From Allomuricauda sp. CAU 1633 (GTDB taxonomy: Bacteria; Bacteroidota; Bacteroidia; Flavobacteriales; Flavobacteriaceae), in contig NZ_JAFLNE010000005.1 in assembly GCF_017313225.1 (NCBI RefSeq), positions 124,001 through 188,000 on the forward strand: DNA of 64,000 nt, written 5' to 3'. Each line of letters begins with the position of its first letter. Position 1 is the first letter of the stretch. Positions 25,199 to 34,593 of this stretch are shown here, one piece after another. The translations under genes and the position numbers were made by a program. Below the pieces are notes generated by a model. It searched no databases, was not told the DNA's origin, and saw only the letters and a program-made list of their open reading frames with translations.

Positions 25199-28100
25199 TT
25201 AAAAGTTTACGTTTAGAGTAAGTCCAAAACTTCTTGTTGTGGGTAGTGCGTAAAAAAGTACCCCTTGACTGAAGTTTGACGTGGAGTAACTTGACTCAGG
25301 GTCGAAATTATCAACCTTTTTATATAAAAATAACAAGTTTCTTCCAACTGCGCTCAATGATGCTCCCGTTAAAAAGGTCTTATCCAATAGCTTCTTTGGG
25401 AAGTTATAGGTAAGGCTAATCTCTCGCAATCTAACATTGGTTTGATCGTACACATATTCCGATCCTATATTACTTACAGCTCCCCAATAGTCTTGAGCGC
25501 TTATTGTAGTGGCATTGGGTGAGAAAGTGCCATCGCCATTGTCCACAACTCCTTCAACCAAAACCCCACCTTCACGGAACTCCAATGATCTAGTTGAAAC
25601 CCCAGAAGCATCCAAACCTGCATCGGTACCAGAATATACTTCCCCGCCAATCCTGAAATCAATCAAAGAGTTTAGGGTAAAGTTCTTGTAACGGAAAGTA
25701 TTGGTGAAACCTCCAACGGCATCAGGCTGGTAATTCCCAACCTTTACACGCTCTGAAGTGGCCTGTGGTCTACCCTCAGCGGTAACGATCAATTCTCCTG
25801 CATCATTTCGCATCCATGTAGTGGCCTCAATATCTCCAAATCCTTCACCTACTCTAGCCACTGTGGAAACAATTCCTGAGTTACTGCTACTAAATTCGAA
25901 AAAGTCTTGCCCATCAATCAAGCTTTCCAACTTGTTTTTGTTTCGTGAAACGTTTGCAGATACATCCCATGAGAAATTCTCTGTTTTAATAGGTGTACCT
26001 CCCACCAATATTTCAAAACCTTTATTGGTAATTTCCCCTACGTTGGTCCTGAAATTATCAAAACCGGAACCGGGATCCAATGGTACATCAAAGATCAAAT
26101 CCTTTGAGCTAATGTCATAGTAGGAAATATCAGTGTAAAACCTATTATTGAAGGCTCTTAGCTCCAAACCAAATTCGGTTGACTTAACATCTTCTGGACG
26201 TAAACTTTCACTGAAGAGTGTACTTTCACGGCTTACGGTTACATTATCCAAAAATCCATTGGCTGCAATCCTAAATAGATTCACCAACTGTTGCGGGTCT
26301 GTATCGTTACCAACACTGGCAACACTTCCTCTTAATTTCAATAAATCAATATTGTTGCCCAAATCAAATGCTTCGTTCAATAACAAACTTAAACTGGCTG
26401 AGCTATAGAAATAGGAACGGTTCTCTGCCGCCAAGGCGGAAGACCAATCGTTTCTTCCTGTAAAATCCAAATAGATCATATTGTCATAGGCCAGTGATAC
26501 TGCCCCGTACAAAGAATTTACACTTTTCTTGATCAAAGCGCTCTGCTCTGCAAACAGTTCCTCTGTATTGTCCAAGAATGGTCTTCCTGGAATTTTTATG
26601 TTTTCTCCTCTGGTACTGGAGCTAATGGTTGAAAAACGCAATGCATTTCCACCAACGTTGGCATTAAGGTTGAATTTATCGCTCAAATCCTTATTGAACA
26701 TCAATAAGAAATCATAGTTGGTCTCTGATCGTTTGTTCTGGCCATAGCTCACCCTTCCCGAAGGGAAAAAATGGTGTCCTGTTCTTGTGATTGCCTCCGT
26801 ATCCTGTGTAATGGCATCCGTACCAACTCGAACAAAGGCGGATAACCAATCGTTGAATTCGTATTGCAATTTTGCAAAACCTGAAACTCTAGTTCTCCTA
26901 TCTGTATTGGAATCATGATTTAGAATCCAGTATGGGTTACCCCCGGCTGAGGAGGGCGCAATTACACGATATGGGTTGGCAGGGTCTATCGGGTTTTCAA
27001 CATCTTGAAAAACCATTAAATCCTGGATACTCACGTTTCTTTCCAGGGGCCACAGATAGGCCATGACACCCTCAGTACCTTGCGTAGGTCTGTTTTTTGC
27101 CTTTTGAAGGAAGTAGGTCACCCTGGTATCCAAGCTCAACTTATCGGATAGATTGGAAAAAGCTCTAAGGTTAAAGTTATCCCTATCTACACTGGAATTT
27201 GGTAAAATCGCATCCAAATCAGAGTTGGTATACGAAAACCGTACTGAAGAATTCTCATTTCCTGAACTTAATGCCAATGTATTGATAAAGCTTGTTCCAG
27301 TTTCAAAGAAATCCTTTACGTTATCCGGTTGCGCAGAGTAGGCTCTTTGCTGTCCATTAAACTCCAATCGTTGGGTTCCATCAAAACGGGGTCCCCATGA
27401 GTTGGTACTTGTTACTGTATTTACTTGGGTCGCCAACGGATCATTTGCATTGACCTGTGGAAAAATTCCATCAGTACCCCTACCATATTCATTTTGGTAC
27501 TCTGGCAAAACAAATGGATTCTCAAAAGTAGCACTTGAGGTAAACGAAACCCCGAGTCCTTTCTTCACGGATCCTCTTTTTGTGGTAATGATTACAACAC
27601 CATTACTCGCTCTAGACCCATACAATGCTGCTGCGTTTGGACCTTTCAATACAGAAATGGATGCGATGTCATCTGGGTTAATATCGGAGATACCAGTACC
27701 TAAATCGGGAATACTAAATTCCCCTGCTCCATCGGGAGCACTAAGAGCACTGTTGTCAATTGGCACACCATCCACCACATAAAGTGGTTGGTTGTTTCCA
27801 CTAATAGAGTTGTTACCCCTAATAACCACACGGGTACCACCAGCGGGTCCCGATGTAGTTCTGGAAACCACAACCCCGGCCACTTTACCGGCAAGGGAGT
27901 TTACTACGTTGGGTTCCTTCACCAAGGATACTTCATCACCTTGCACCTCTGTTACGGCATACCCCAGTGATTTCTTCTCTCGACTGATTCCCAATGCGGT
28001 AACCACTACCTCGTCAAGAAGCTCGGTATCTTCCTGCAAGGTTAAATCAATCGTTGTCCGTCCCGAAACTGCAATTTCAATAGTTTGGTATCCCAAATAG

Positions 28101-28318
28101 GAAAATACCAAGGTAGCATTGCTGTCAGAAACAGTAATGCCATAGTTGCCATCAAAATCGGAAGTGACCCCATTGTTGGTTCCCTTTTCAACAATGTTGA
28201 CCCCGGGCAACGGCACACCAGCTTCGTCAGAAACCGTTCCGGTAATTGTTTGCGCCATGGCCCCTTGGATAGACACCAAAACCGCAAAAACAAATACATA
28301 CTTAAGTTTTTGAATCAT
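25199..28318 (-). CDS. SusC/RagA-family TonB-linked outer-membrane transporter
   Basis: A signal peptide (to about residue 22, QGAMAQ) is followed by a carboxypeptidase-regulatory-like domain (TITGTVSDEAGVPLPGVNIV, about 24-95) and the TonB-box/plug region ELLDEVVVTALGISREKKSL. The plug with VVSRTTSGPAGGTRVVIRGN and NPDDIASISVLKGPNAAALY comes next, then a long beta-barrel ending in the aromatic GLTLNVNF. At 1039 residues it is full length. It imports a ligand across the outer membrane with the adjacent SusD, powered by TonB. No degradative enzyme is adjacent, so the ligand is unknown. Confidence 0.97.
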   Translation of the reverse strand: MIQKLKYVFVFAVLVSIQGAMAQTITGTVSDEAGVPLPGVNIVEKGTNNGVTSDFDGNYGITVSDSNATLVFSYLGYQTIEIAVSGRTTIDLTLQEDTELLDEVVVTALGISREKKSLGYAVTEVQGDEVSLVKEPNVVNSLAGKVAGVVVSRTTSGPAGGTRVVIRGNNSISGNNQPLYVVDGVPIDNSALSAPDGAGEFSIPDLGTGISDINPDDIASISVLKGPNAAALYGSRASNGVVIITTKRGSVKKGLGVSFTSSATFENPFVLPEYQNEYGRGTDGIFPQVNANDPLATQVNTVTSTNSWGPRFDGTQRLEFNGQQRAYSAQPDNVKDFFETGTSFINTLALSSGNENSSVRFSYTNSDLDAILPNSSVDRDNFNLRAFSNLSDKLSLDTRVTYFLQKAKNRPTQGTEGVMAYLWPLERNVSIQDLMVFQDVENPIDPANPYRVIAPSSAGGNPYWILNHDSNTDRRTRVSGFAKLQYEFNDWLSAFVRVGTDAITQDTEAITRTGHHFFPSGRVSYGQNKRSETNYDFLLMFNKDLSDKFNLNANVGGNALRFSTISSSTRGENIKIPGRPFLDNTEELFAEQSALIKKSVNSLYGAVSLAYDNMIYLDFTGRNDWSSALAAENRSYFYSSASLSLLLNEAFDLGNNIDLLKLRGSVASVGNDTDPQQLVNLFRIAANGFLDNVTVSRESTLFSESLRPEDVKSTEFGLELRAFNNRFYTDISYYDISSKDLIFDVPLDPGSGFDNFRTNVGEITNKGFEILVGGTPIKTENFSWDVSANVSRNKNKLESLIDGQDFFEFSSSNSGIVSTVARVGEGFGDIEATTWMRNDAGELIVTAEGRPQATSERVKVGNYQPDAVGGFTNTFRYKNFTLNSLIDFRIGGEVYSGTDAGLDASGVSTRSLEFREGGVLVEGVVDNGDGTFSPNATTISAQDYWGAVSNIGSEYVYDQTNVRLREISLTYNFPKKLLDKTFLTGASLSAVGRNLLFLYKKVDNFDPESSYSTSNFSQGVLFYALPTTRSFGLTLNVNF

Positions 28319-28592
28319 GTTAGTTTATTTGAATCGTTAGTAATTAAGAAATACGTTAATTTAAAGTTAACATACGTAGTGAAAATCCCTATTTGTTAAG
28401 GATTTCAGAAAAAATTTCGACCAACAACAAACGTGAAAAGCCGAAGGGAGTTTTCGTTTTACTAAAGTATATCCAACACATAACCAAAAAAGAAATAGAT
28501 AAAATAAAGCAGTTTTTGTTGTAAGGTTTTAAACCGATTCCGAGTTTGGGAAAGAAAAATGCAATACAGATCCGATTTTAAACTTAAAAACC

Positions 28593-29033
28593 CTACTCCG
28601 TTTTAGATGCCTTGATAATTTTGAACTGTTCTTGGGTCAACGTGGCCTCATCAAAGAAGAATACTCTTTTGGTTCCATTTTTTTTGGCCTGTTCAATAGC
28701 TTTCGTCAATTCGTCTGAATTCATTGAAGGGATTCCAAGTGCCGTATGTACCTCCAAGCCCTCACTCTCGGCCAGTTCCACTAAATGATCTATAAAAATG
28801 GAATCTTTGCCGGTGTTTACCAGAATAACGTTTAAGTCGTTGGACCTATACTTTTTAAATTCATTCAAATAAAAAGTATCATCTTTTGTGGCATCAGCAG
28901 TAACACATACCCAAAAGGCAAGGTTCTGGTTGCCCCTTGACACAATATTGGCATTGGGTTTCATACCGATATTGTCCATGCAAGAAAATAGGGACATGGA
29001 TAGAAGCAATATGATGATGTGGTGTATTCTCAT
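28593..29033 (-). CDS. Small lipoprotein resembling the N-terminal part of a GHL10-type barrel
   Basis: MRIHHIIILLLSMSLFSC gives a lipobox (Cys18). The rest (NLAFWVCVTADATKDDTF, DLNVILVNTGKDS, ESEGLEVHTALGIPSMN) resembles the first beta/alpha units of glycosyl-hydrolase-like-10 proteins, in which similar RGVWV..., N-V-F-Q and GLEVHAWLNP-like segments occur. Only 146 residues are present, so an active full barrel is impossible. It follows the CBM9-like gene by 9 bases and is probably co-transcribed with it. The resemblance is my reading, not a search result; it may be an independent small lipoprotein. Confidence 0.55.
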   Translation of the reverse strand: MRIHHIIILLLSMSLFSCMDNIGMKPNANIVSRGNQNLAFWVCVTADATKDDTFYLNEFKKYRSNDLNVILVNTGKDSIFIDHLVELAESEGLEVHTALGIPSMNSDELTKAIEQAKKNGTKRVFFFDEATLTQEQFKIIKASKTE

Positions 29034-29042
29034 TTGTACTTC

Positions 29043-30113
29043 TTATTTGATTTGTTGGTATTTTCCATCCTGCGTAATGGCATACCTATGCCCTGTAAAT
29101 GGGCTCTTCGCTTGAATACTCCACCCCATTCGGTGCAATTCCAAATCAAGTTGCACTTGTGAACCACCTACCAAAATGGGCTCCAATCCTAATTCTTCCA
29201 AGCTAGTGGCCCATGAACCATTTTCAGAACGATACTTTTTTTGCTCTCGATAATAGTGGTAGAGCATCCAGCGAATCTGTTCATCTTGGGGAATTTGAAA
29301 ACTGTCTTCGTTTCCAGCAACATTTGGTGAAAAATAAGCGTACCCCCAATGTTCGGGTTCGTGCATGTTGATAACCCCTTGTGGGGACCATACCCAATTG
29401 TGTTCTGGGAGAAAGTTTCCGTTTGCATCCTTTTTACGGGCATATTTCCCATCAACTAAATCAAAATCCCAGTTTACCCTTGAAAAATTGATACGCCAAA
29501 ATCCCCCTTCTGGGATAGCATTGCTGCCACTAGCCTCTTTTAATACCTCCCAAGGCATGGCCACCTCAACACTCCATCCGTTATCCGTATCCGAGGAATC
29601 ATTTAAAGTGCCATTTACGTGCACCGCCGATTTCAATCCCAAAATTTCCCAGCTGTCCACAATGGGAGCACTTTCTCGGTATGGTTTTGCAATGAACAAA
29701 TCCCAAACGGTGTTAAGGGCGTTCATTTCAAATTCATAATAATTATGGGTATCACCATCAGGGTCAATGAAAATTTCAAAATCGTTATTGTAGAAAATAA
29801 CTGTGTCCCGTTGTTTTAAAGTGGCCCACACGTGTGGCTCCTCAAGCTCGGCAAAGAAATAGAGGTAGGTTTCGTCCCACAACATACGCACATTGGTTTT
29901 GTACGTTGGCTGTTTTCCCCCTTCAATGTCAATAAAATCATTGGAAATTTCGGCTTTGTTCCAAGACGTTTCGTTGGCCAAACCATCAACCAGAATGGGC
30001 TCGTTGGTCTTGTACACAATGATGGATTGTGGCTCCTCCGCACTTTGTCCAGTACAGGAAACTGTACCTATAAAGGCTAAGCACAACACTATCTTTTGGA
30101 ACATTTTTGACAT
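29043..30113 (-). CDS. Carbohydrate-binding family 9-like lipoprotein
   Basis: MSKMFQKIVLCLAFIGTVSC gives a lipobox (Cys20). The CBM9-like domain occupies most of the 356 residues: PILVDGLANETSWNKAEI, TNVRMLWDETYLYFFAEL, FEIFIDPDGDTHNYYEFEM and WSVEVAMPWEVL, all typical. Family members bind sugars at the cell surface, often next to GHL10 proteins and SusCD loci in Bacteroidetes. The C-terminal part (YHYYREQKKYRSENGSW) has a type-IV-pilin-like or linker character. A role in binding the substrate of the adjacent SusCD system is inferred. Confidence 0.85.
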   Translation of the reverse strand: MSKMFQKIVLCLAFIGTVSCTGQSAEEPQSIIVYKTNEPILVDGLANETSWNKAEISNDFIDIEGGKQPTYKTNVRMLWDETYLYFFAELEEPHVWATLKQRDTVIFYNNDFEIFIDPDGDTHNYYEFEMNALNTVWDLFIAKPYRESAPIVDSWEILGLKSAVHVNGTLNDSSDTDNGWSVEVAMPWEVLKEASGSNAIPEGGFWRINFSRVNWDFDLVDGKYARKKDANGNFLPEHNWVWSPQGVINMHEPEHWGYAYFSPNVAGNEDSFQIPQDEQIRWMLYHYYREQKKYRSENGSWATSLEELGLEPILVGGSQVQLDLELHRMGWSIQAKSPFTGHRYAITQDGKYQQIK

Positions 30114-30304
30114 TTAACGAAATCTATTCTAAAGATTCATAACCTTTGCTTTAGTTACATTTGACACCCGACAAAGCGGTTATAAATCCATTCAATATTT
30201 AGTTATTTGTAAAAATTCCTAATTTCATCCGGATTTATGCGCTTTATTAGACCAATGACAGCTGAGGGAAGCCAAATGTTCAAAAAAATGTAATTCACTG
30301 CCAG

Positions 30305-31387
30305 ATGCAACTACAAAAGCAAGTCAAGAATAGGTTTTTGGTAAATACGGACAGACAGTTCAAGATCACTGCCTTGCACCATGTGATTTTCTGGTTGATC
30401 TATTTTACCTTTAATTTTTTGAGATGGGGCAGTTACTTTAACGATTATGTGTACTCTCTTAAGTCCAATCTTTTGGGGTTTCCCATCCATATTTTCCTCA
30501 CCTATTTTACTATCTATTATCTGATTCCACGCTTTATCTTCAAGCGGAAAATCATACTTTTTGTAGTCATTTTGTTCTCCTCCATTTTTATAATGGTGGT
30601 CATTAAATACCTTCTCACCTATTTTTTAATACGGGAAGATGTTTGGCCAGAAGGCCCTGAAACCCATAGTCTTACACTTAACTACACTGTGGTAATGATG
30701 TTGGGTGAGCTGTATGTGATCACCTTTGTGGCTTCCATTAAACTGACCATAGATTGGCTTCGAGAAACAGGACGGGCTGCGAGATTGGAAAAAGAACAAC
30801 TGGAGACAGAACTCCGGTTTTTAAGGGCACAGATCTCTCCCCATTTTTTCTTCAATACCTTGAACAACATTTATTCCCTAAGTTTGGAGAAATCCGACAA
30901 GACCCCAGATACCATCATTAAATTATCGGATTTGATGCGTTATGTGCTTTATGAAACCAAGGACAAGAACCAAAGTCTACGGAAAGAACTCATCTTTATT
31001 AAAAACTATCTGGATCTTGAAAAGATACGGTACAACGAAAATCTTCAACTTGAATTTGAAGTAACAGGAGACCCCAAAGGAAAAAAAATAGCTCCCATGC
31101 TATTGGTCCAGTTTATTGAAAATGCCTTTAAACATGGGGCCAACCAAAATATTAGGAAAGTACGTATCAGTATAAAAGTTCTGATTGAAGAAAAGTTTCT
31201 TTACTTTGAAATCAGTAACACCAAACCCAAAAACCACTTGCATCACAAAGAAAAATATGCTGGGGGAATAGGGCTTTTGAATGTCGAAAAAAGGTTGAAA
31301 CTACGGTATGGCGAAGATGAGTACAAACTTGACATACATGAAGAATCGGATGAATATATTGTGAAACTAAAGCTCAAACTCAGATGA
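30305..31387 (+). CDS. LytS/YehU-type sensor histidine kinase
   Basis: Four transmembrane helices occupy residues about 25-150. The His_kinase (PF06580) domain follows with RFLRAQISPHFFFNTLNNIY (phospho-acceptor His180), then an HATPase with QFIENAFKHGA and GGIGLLNVEKRLKLRYG. 360 residues, inner membrane. The stop overlaps the start of the LytTR response regulator (ATGA), so the two form one two-component system. It is divergent from the CBM9-like/lipoprotein unit, a possible target. The sensed signal is unknown. Confidence 0.95.
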   Translation: MQLQKQVKNRFLVNTDRQFKITALHHVIFWLIYFTFNFLRWGSYFNDYVYSLKSNLLGFPIHIFLTYFTIYYLIPRFIFKRKIILFVVILFSSIFIMVVIKYLLTYFLIREDVWPEGPETHSLTLNYTVVMMLGELYVITFVASIKLTIDWLRETGRAARLEKEQLETELRFLRAQISPHFFFNTLNNIYSLSLEKSDKTPDTIIKLSDLMRYVLYETKDKNQSLRKELIFIKNYLDLEKIRYNENLQLEFEVTGDPKGKKIAPMLLVQFIENAFKHGANQNIRKVRISIKVLIEEKFLYFEISNTKPKNHLHHKEKYAGGIGLLNVEKRLKLRYGEDEYKLDIHEESDEYIVKLKLKLR

Positions 31388-32112
31388 CTATAAAATGCGT
31401 GATTATAGATGATGAACCCTTGGCGGTAAAGGTCATTCAAAATTATATGGAACAGATTAAGGAATTACAGGAAATGGCCGTTTTTAACAATGCCATAGAC
31501 AGTCTTGCCTTTTTACGCGAAAACAAGCCCGACCTGCTTTTTTTGGATGTAAATATGCCAATCCTTGATGGATTCAGTTTTCTTGATAGTTTGGATGAAA
31601 AACCCATGGTAATTATTACCTCCGCTCATGCAGAGCATGCCGCAAAAGGTTTTGACCAAGAGGTGCTGGACTATTTGGTAAAGCCCATATCCCTTCCAAG
31701 ATTCATAAAAGCAGTGAACAAGGCCATAGCAAAGTTCAAAGACCATCCCAAATTGGATGCTCATGAGCATATTTTTGTGAAAGTGGACAAGAAAAAAATG
31801 AAAAAAATCTATTTGGATGAAATCATCCTGGTAGAAAGCTTAAAGGATTACATCAAGATAATTACCACAAAAGGCAACCACATTGTACACAAAACATTGA
31901 GTGCTTTTACAGAGGAACTTTCCAGTGACAAATTCATAAGAATTCACCGATCACACACGGTTTCCATGGACAAGATAGATGCTCTGGAAGGCAATAGCGT
32001 TGAGATAGCAGGAAAACGATATGTTATAGGAAGAAGTTATCTGGAAGCTGTTAAAAGCCATATTTTGGAACGCTCCATTTCCACTACGGGAAACAAAAAC
32101 AACCCAGAATAA
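31384..32112 (+). CDS. LytTR-family response regulator
   Basis: The receiver domain has CVIIDDEPLA and the phospho-acceptor Asp55 in LLFLDVNMPILDGF, with TSAHAEHAAKGF and YLVKPISLPRF completing the pocket. The LytTR DNA-binding domain (about 130-230) contains IILVESLKDYIKIITTKGN and FIRIHRSHTVSMDKID. 242 residues, translationally coupled to the upstream kinase. It ends at a bidirectional terminator shared with the convergent dehydrogenase gene. Confidence 0.95.
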   Translation: MTIKCVIIDDEPLAVKVIQNYMEQIKELQEMAVFNNAIDSLAFLRENKPDLLFLDVNMPILDGFSFLDSLDEKPMVIITSAHAEHAAKGFDQEVLDYLVKPISLPRFIKAVNKAIAKFKDHPKLDAHEHIFVKVDKKKMKKIYLDEIILVESLKDYIKIITTKGNHIVHKTLSAFTEELSSDKFIRIHRSHTVSMDKIDALEGNSVEIAGKRYVIGRSYLEAVKSHILERSISTTGNKNNPE

Positions 32113-32113
32113 A

Positions 32114-32137
32114 AAAGCTTGCCATTAGGCAAGCTTT
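32114..32137. terminator. Bidirectional intrinsic terminator
   Basis: AAAGCTTGCC-ATTA-GGCAAGCTTT is a perfect 10-base stem with a 4-base loop, flanked by A6 on the left and TTTACTTTTT on the right. It sits between the convergent LytTR and GMC-subunit genes and can serve both. Confidence 0.85.
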
Positions 32138-32157
32138 ACTTTTTAATGTTCAGGGGC

Positions 32158-32871
32158 TTAGGTGATTAAATTTCCATTTTCATCCCACTCTGCAATATCG
32201 TTACGTTTGCTTTGATCCACACATTTGGCAATCCATTCTGAATCATAGGATACTCCATGTTTTTTGAGCACATGATCTGGCACTCCATCCCATACATTTG
32301 GTGAATTACCTGAATAACCCAACTCTTCAATCCCAATTTTGGTGGTATAAAACCCCGTCATGGTGAGATTACGGACCAAAGAGAAGAAATTGACCTCAAA
32401 GGGGCGTTCATCTTCTGGAATATTGGCATCATAATAAGCAATTTCGTCCAAAATGCTCTTTTGCTGATCTTCGGTGGCGGATTTAAACTCCACATTAAAT
32501 TCGGTATTGCTCTTGCGGTCCAACCACATGAGACCACCTCTAAGGTCGGTCTGCATTTCAGGTAAGTCTTTGACCATAAACTCCATAAAGGGCACCACTT
32601 CGGCATCGGAGGCGCTCTTGTATTGTTCGCTTCCAGGCAGAATCAAATCGCTCAACACTGTAAGCGTTGCCAATTCATGCGCATTGAAAAAAGTTTCTGC
32701 ATGGAGTTCGGCCACCAATTCATTTTCTTTATCGGTACGCCATTTTACCGAAGGTGCAAGTTCTTGGGCAACTTCTTCTGTTTCCTCTGCTGATGGTTTG
32801 CAACCATTCAGGGCCAATCCTCCTGCTACAGACCCCAGAACAATCGATTTTAAACTTTTTCTTCTATCCAT
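32158..32871 (-). CDS. Gluconate 2-dehydrogenase subunit 3-like protein with Tat/lipoprotein signal
   Basis: MDRRKSLKSIVLGSVAGGLA followed by LNGC combines a twin-arginine motif (RRKSLK) with a lipobox. The mature part, FNAHELATLTVLSDLILPG and FNVEFKSATEDQQKSILDEI, matches the gluconate 2-dehydrogenase subunit 3 family (237 residues). It is the small partner of the GMC flavoprotein encoded 3 bases upstream and probably carries that subunit, folded with FAD, through Tat. The third (cytochrome) subunit is not in the window. The substrate sugar or polyol is unknown. Confidence 0.88.
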   Translation of the reverse strand: MDRRKSLKSIVLGSVAGGLALNGCKPSAEETEEVAQELAPSVKWRTDKENELVAELHAETFFNAHELATLTVLSDLILPGSEQYKSASDAEVVPFMEFMVKDLPEMQTDLRGGLMWLDRKSNTEFNVEFKSATEDQQKSILDEIAYYDANIPEDERPFEVNFFSLVRNLTMTGFYTTKIGIEELGYSGNSPNVWDGVPDHVLKKHGVSYDSEWIAKCVDQSKRNDIAEWDENGNLIT

Positions 32872-32874
32872 TGC

Positions 32875-34593
32875 CTATAAGTTTTGTTTTTTCAATTGAT
32901 CCACAATATAATCCGATGCCCTCCACGAAAGTGCCAAAATGGTCCACGTACAGTTTTTATCAGCCTGAGAGGTAAACACTCCTGCATCCACAACAAAGAC
33001 ATTGTCAACATCGTGCAGTTGCTGAAACTTGTTGGTCACCGAAGTTTTAGAATCGTCTCCCATTCTTGTTGTTCCCACCTCGTGGATGATTCTACCCGGT
33101 ACATGAAGTCCATAATCGGCCTCCGCTCCTGGTTTTTCACCGATGAGTTCTCCACCCATATTGGTCAATATCTCTTCAAAGGTATCATGCATGTGCTTGG
33201 CTTGCTTGCGCTCCAAGTCTGACCATTTATATCGGAAACGCAACACCGGAATACCCCATTCATCTACTGTATTCGGGTCAATTTCACAATAATTCTCCTT
33301 GCGGGCAACGGATTCTCCCCTACCGCTCATTCCTACAACGGCACCATAATATTTCTTCAAATCGGTTCGGAGTATATCTCCATAACCCCCTGCCTTGGTG
33401 CCAAAGAACTTATTAAAATCGTTTACGTTGAACCCGGTACCATAGCTGGGCATTCCGCCACCGCCCCATGGCTCAATATGATACCCTCTTGGAAAATCAC
33501 TTCCTTTGGAATCCCACCATGGCGAATAAACATGGATACCACCTACCCCGTCTTCATTGTAGGATAGGTCACGGTTCATCAAATCTGGAATGAAGGCCAT
33601 TCGGTCTGCCCCGGTTGAATCGTGCAAATATTTTCCAACATGATCACTGCTGTTCCCCAATCCGTTGGGATGCTGTGCGCTTTTGGAGTTCATCAAGATA
33701 CGTGCGGTACTGCATGCCGAAGCTCCCAATATCACTACTTTGCCTTTAAGCTTGTATTCCTTTCTATCCTCTTTGTTGATGTATGACACCCCGGTAGCCT
33801 TACCTTCATCATCCACAGTGACTTCACGCACCATAGAATTGACAAAGAGATCTACTTGCCCCCTGCTTTTCTGGGCGGGGAAAATTAAGCAGGTACCTGC
33901 TGAAAAGTCGGCATATACCTGACAGGCTCTTGAACATTGCCCGCAATAGAAGCAAACTCCCCTTTCGTTATTGATCCTTTTGGTGAGCATGGACATTCTT
34001 GCCGGATAAACGGGCACACCAGATTTTCTTGCTCCTTTTATATAGAACAATTCATGCAATCTTGGTTTCGGTGGCGGAAGGAAAAAACCGTCTGGATCAT
34101 TGCGCAAACCTTCATTGGTTCCAAATACCCCGATTAGTTTGTCCACTTGATCATAGTAGGGTTTAATATCGTCGTAACCAATAGGCCAATCATCCCCATA
34201 ACCATCAATACTTTTGTGTTTAAAATCATCAGGGCCAAACCTTAGGGAAATACGACCCCAGTGATTGGTTCTACCGCCCAACATATGGGAACGGAACCAA
34301 TCAAACTTAGTACCTTCCACATGAGTATAAGGCTCACCTTCTATCTCCCAGCCTCCGTAGGCTGCATCAAAATCACCAAAGGGTCTTACTGTACCCGCTC
34401 CTCTTCGAGGTGACTCATATGGCCACCTTAATTGGGTCCGCTGTTCTGGGTCTGCTGGGTCAAAGAATGGGCCCGCCTCTACCACGGCCACCTTCAGACC
34501 TGCATCGGCCAAGACCTTTGTGGCCATACCTCCTCCTGCTCCCGATCCGACGATTATGGCATCGTAGACCGTTGAATCTTCAATTATCTGCAT
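32875..34593 (-). CDS. GMC-family FAD-dependent oxidoreductase (sugar/polyol dehydrogenase large subunit)
   Basis: The 572-residue flavoprotein begins YDAIIVGSGAGGGMATKVL (FAD-binding GxGxxG) and ends with the GMC signature region: HVPGRIIHEVGTTRMGDD (catalytic His) and ADKNCTWTILAL (catalytic Asn). A cysteine cluster CFYCGQCSRAC, of the form CxxCxxxC, lies near residue 215, as in gluconate/2-keto-gluconate dehydrogenase large subunits. No signal peptide is visible, so export probably depends on the Tat-tagged small subunit. Expected to oxidise a sugar, polyol or sugar acid in the periplasm; substrate not determined. Confidence 0.92.
   Translation of the reverse strand: MQIIEDSTVYDAIIVGSGAGGGMATKVLADAGLKVAVVEAGPFFDPADPEQRTQLRWPYESPRRGAGTVRPFGDFDAAYGGWEIEGEPYTHVEGTKFDWFRSHMLGGRTNHWGRISLRFGPDDFKHKSIDGYGDDWPIGYDDIKPYYDQVDKLIGVFGTNEGLRNDPDGFFLPPPKPRLHELFYIKGARKSGVPVYPARMSMLTKRINNERGVCFYCGQCSRACQVYADFSAGTCLIFPAQKSRGQVDLFVNSMVREVTVDDEGKATGVSYINKEDRKEYKLKGKVVILGASACSTARILMNSKSAQHPNGLGNSSDHVGKYLHDSTGADRMAFIPDLMNRDLSYNEDGVGGIHVYSPWWDSKGSDFPRGYHIEPWGGGGMPSYGTGFNVNDFNKFFGTKAGGYGDILRTDLKKYYGAVVGMSGRGESVARKENYCEIDPNTVDEWGIPVLRFRYKWSDLERKQAKHMHDTFEEILTNMGGELIGEKPGAEADYGLHVPGRIIHEVGTTRMGDDSKTSVTNKFQQLHDVDNVFVVDAGVFTSQADKNCTWTILALSWRASDYIVDQLKKQNL

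Noticed and set aside
30156..30163. TACATTTG as a promoter of the LytS-type kinase
   Set aside because: It matches TAnnTTTG but lies about 140 bases from the start with no upstream TTTG partner, so I do not list it as a feature.
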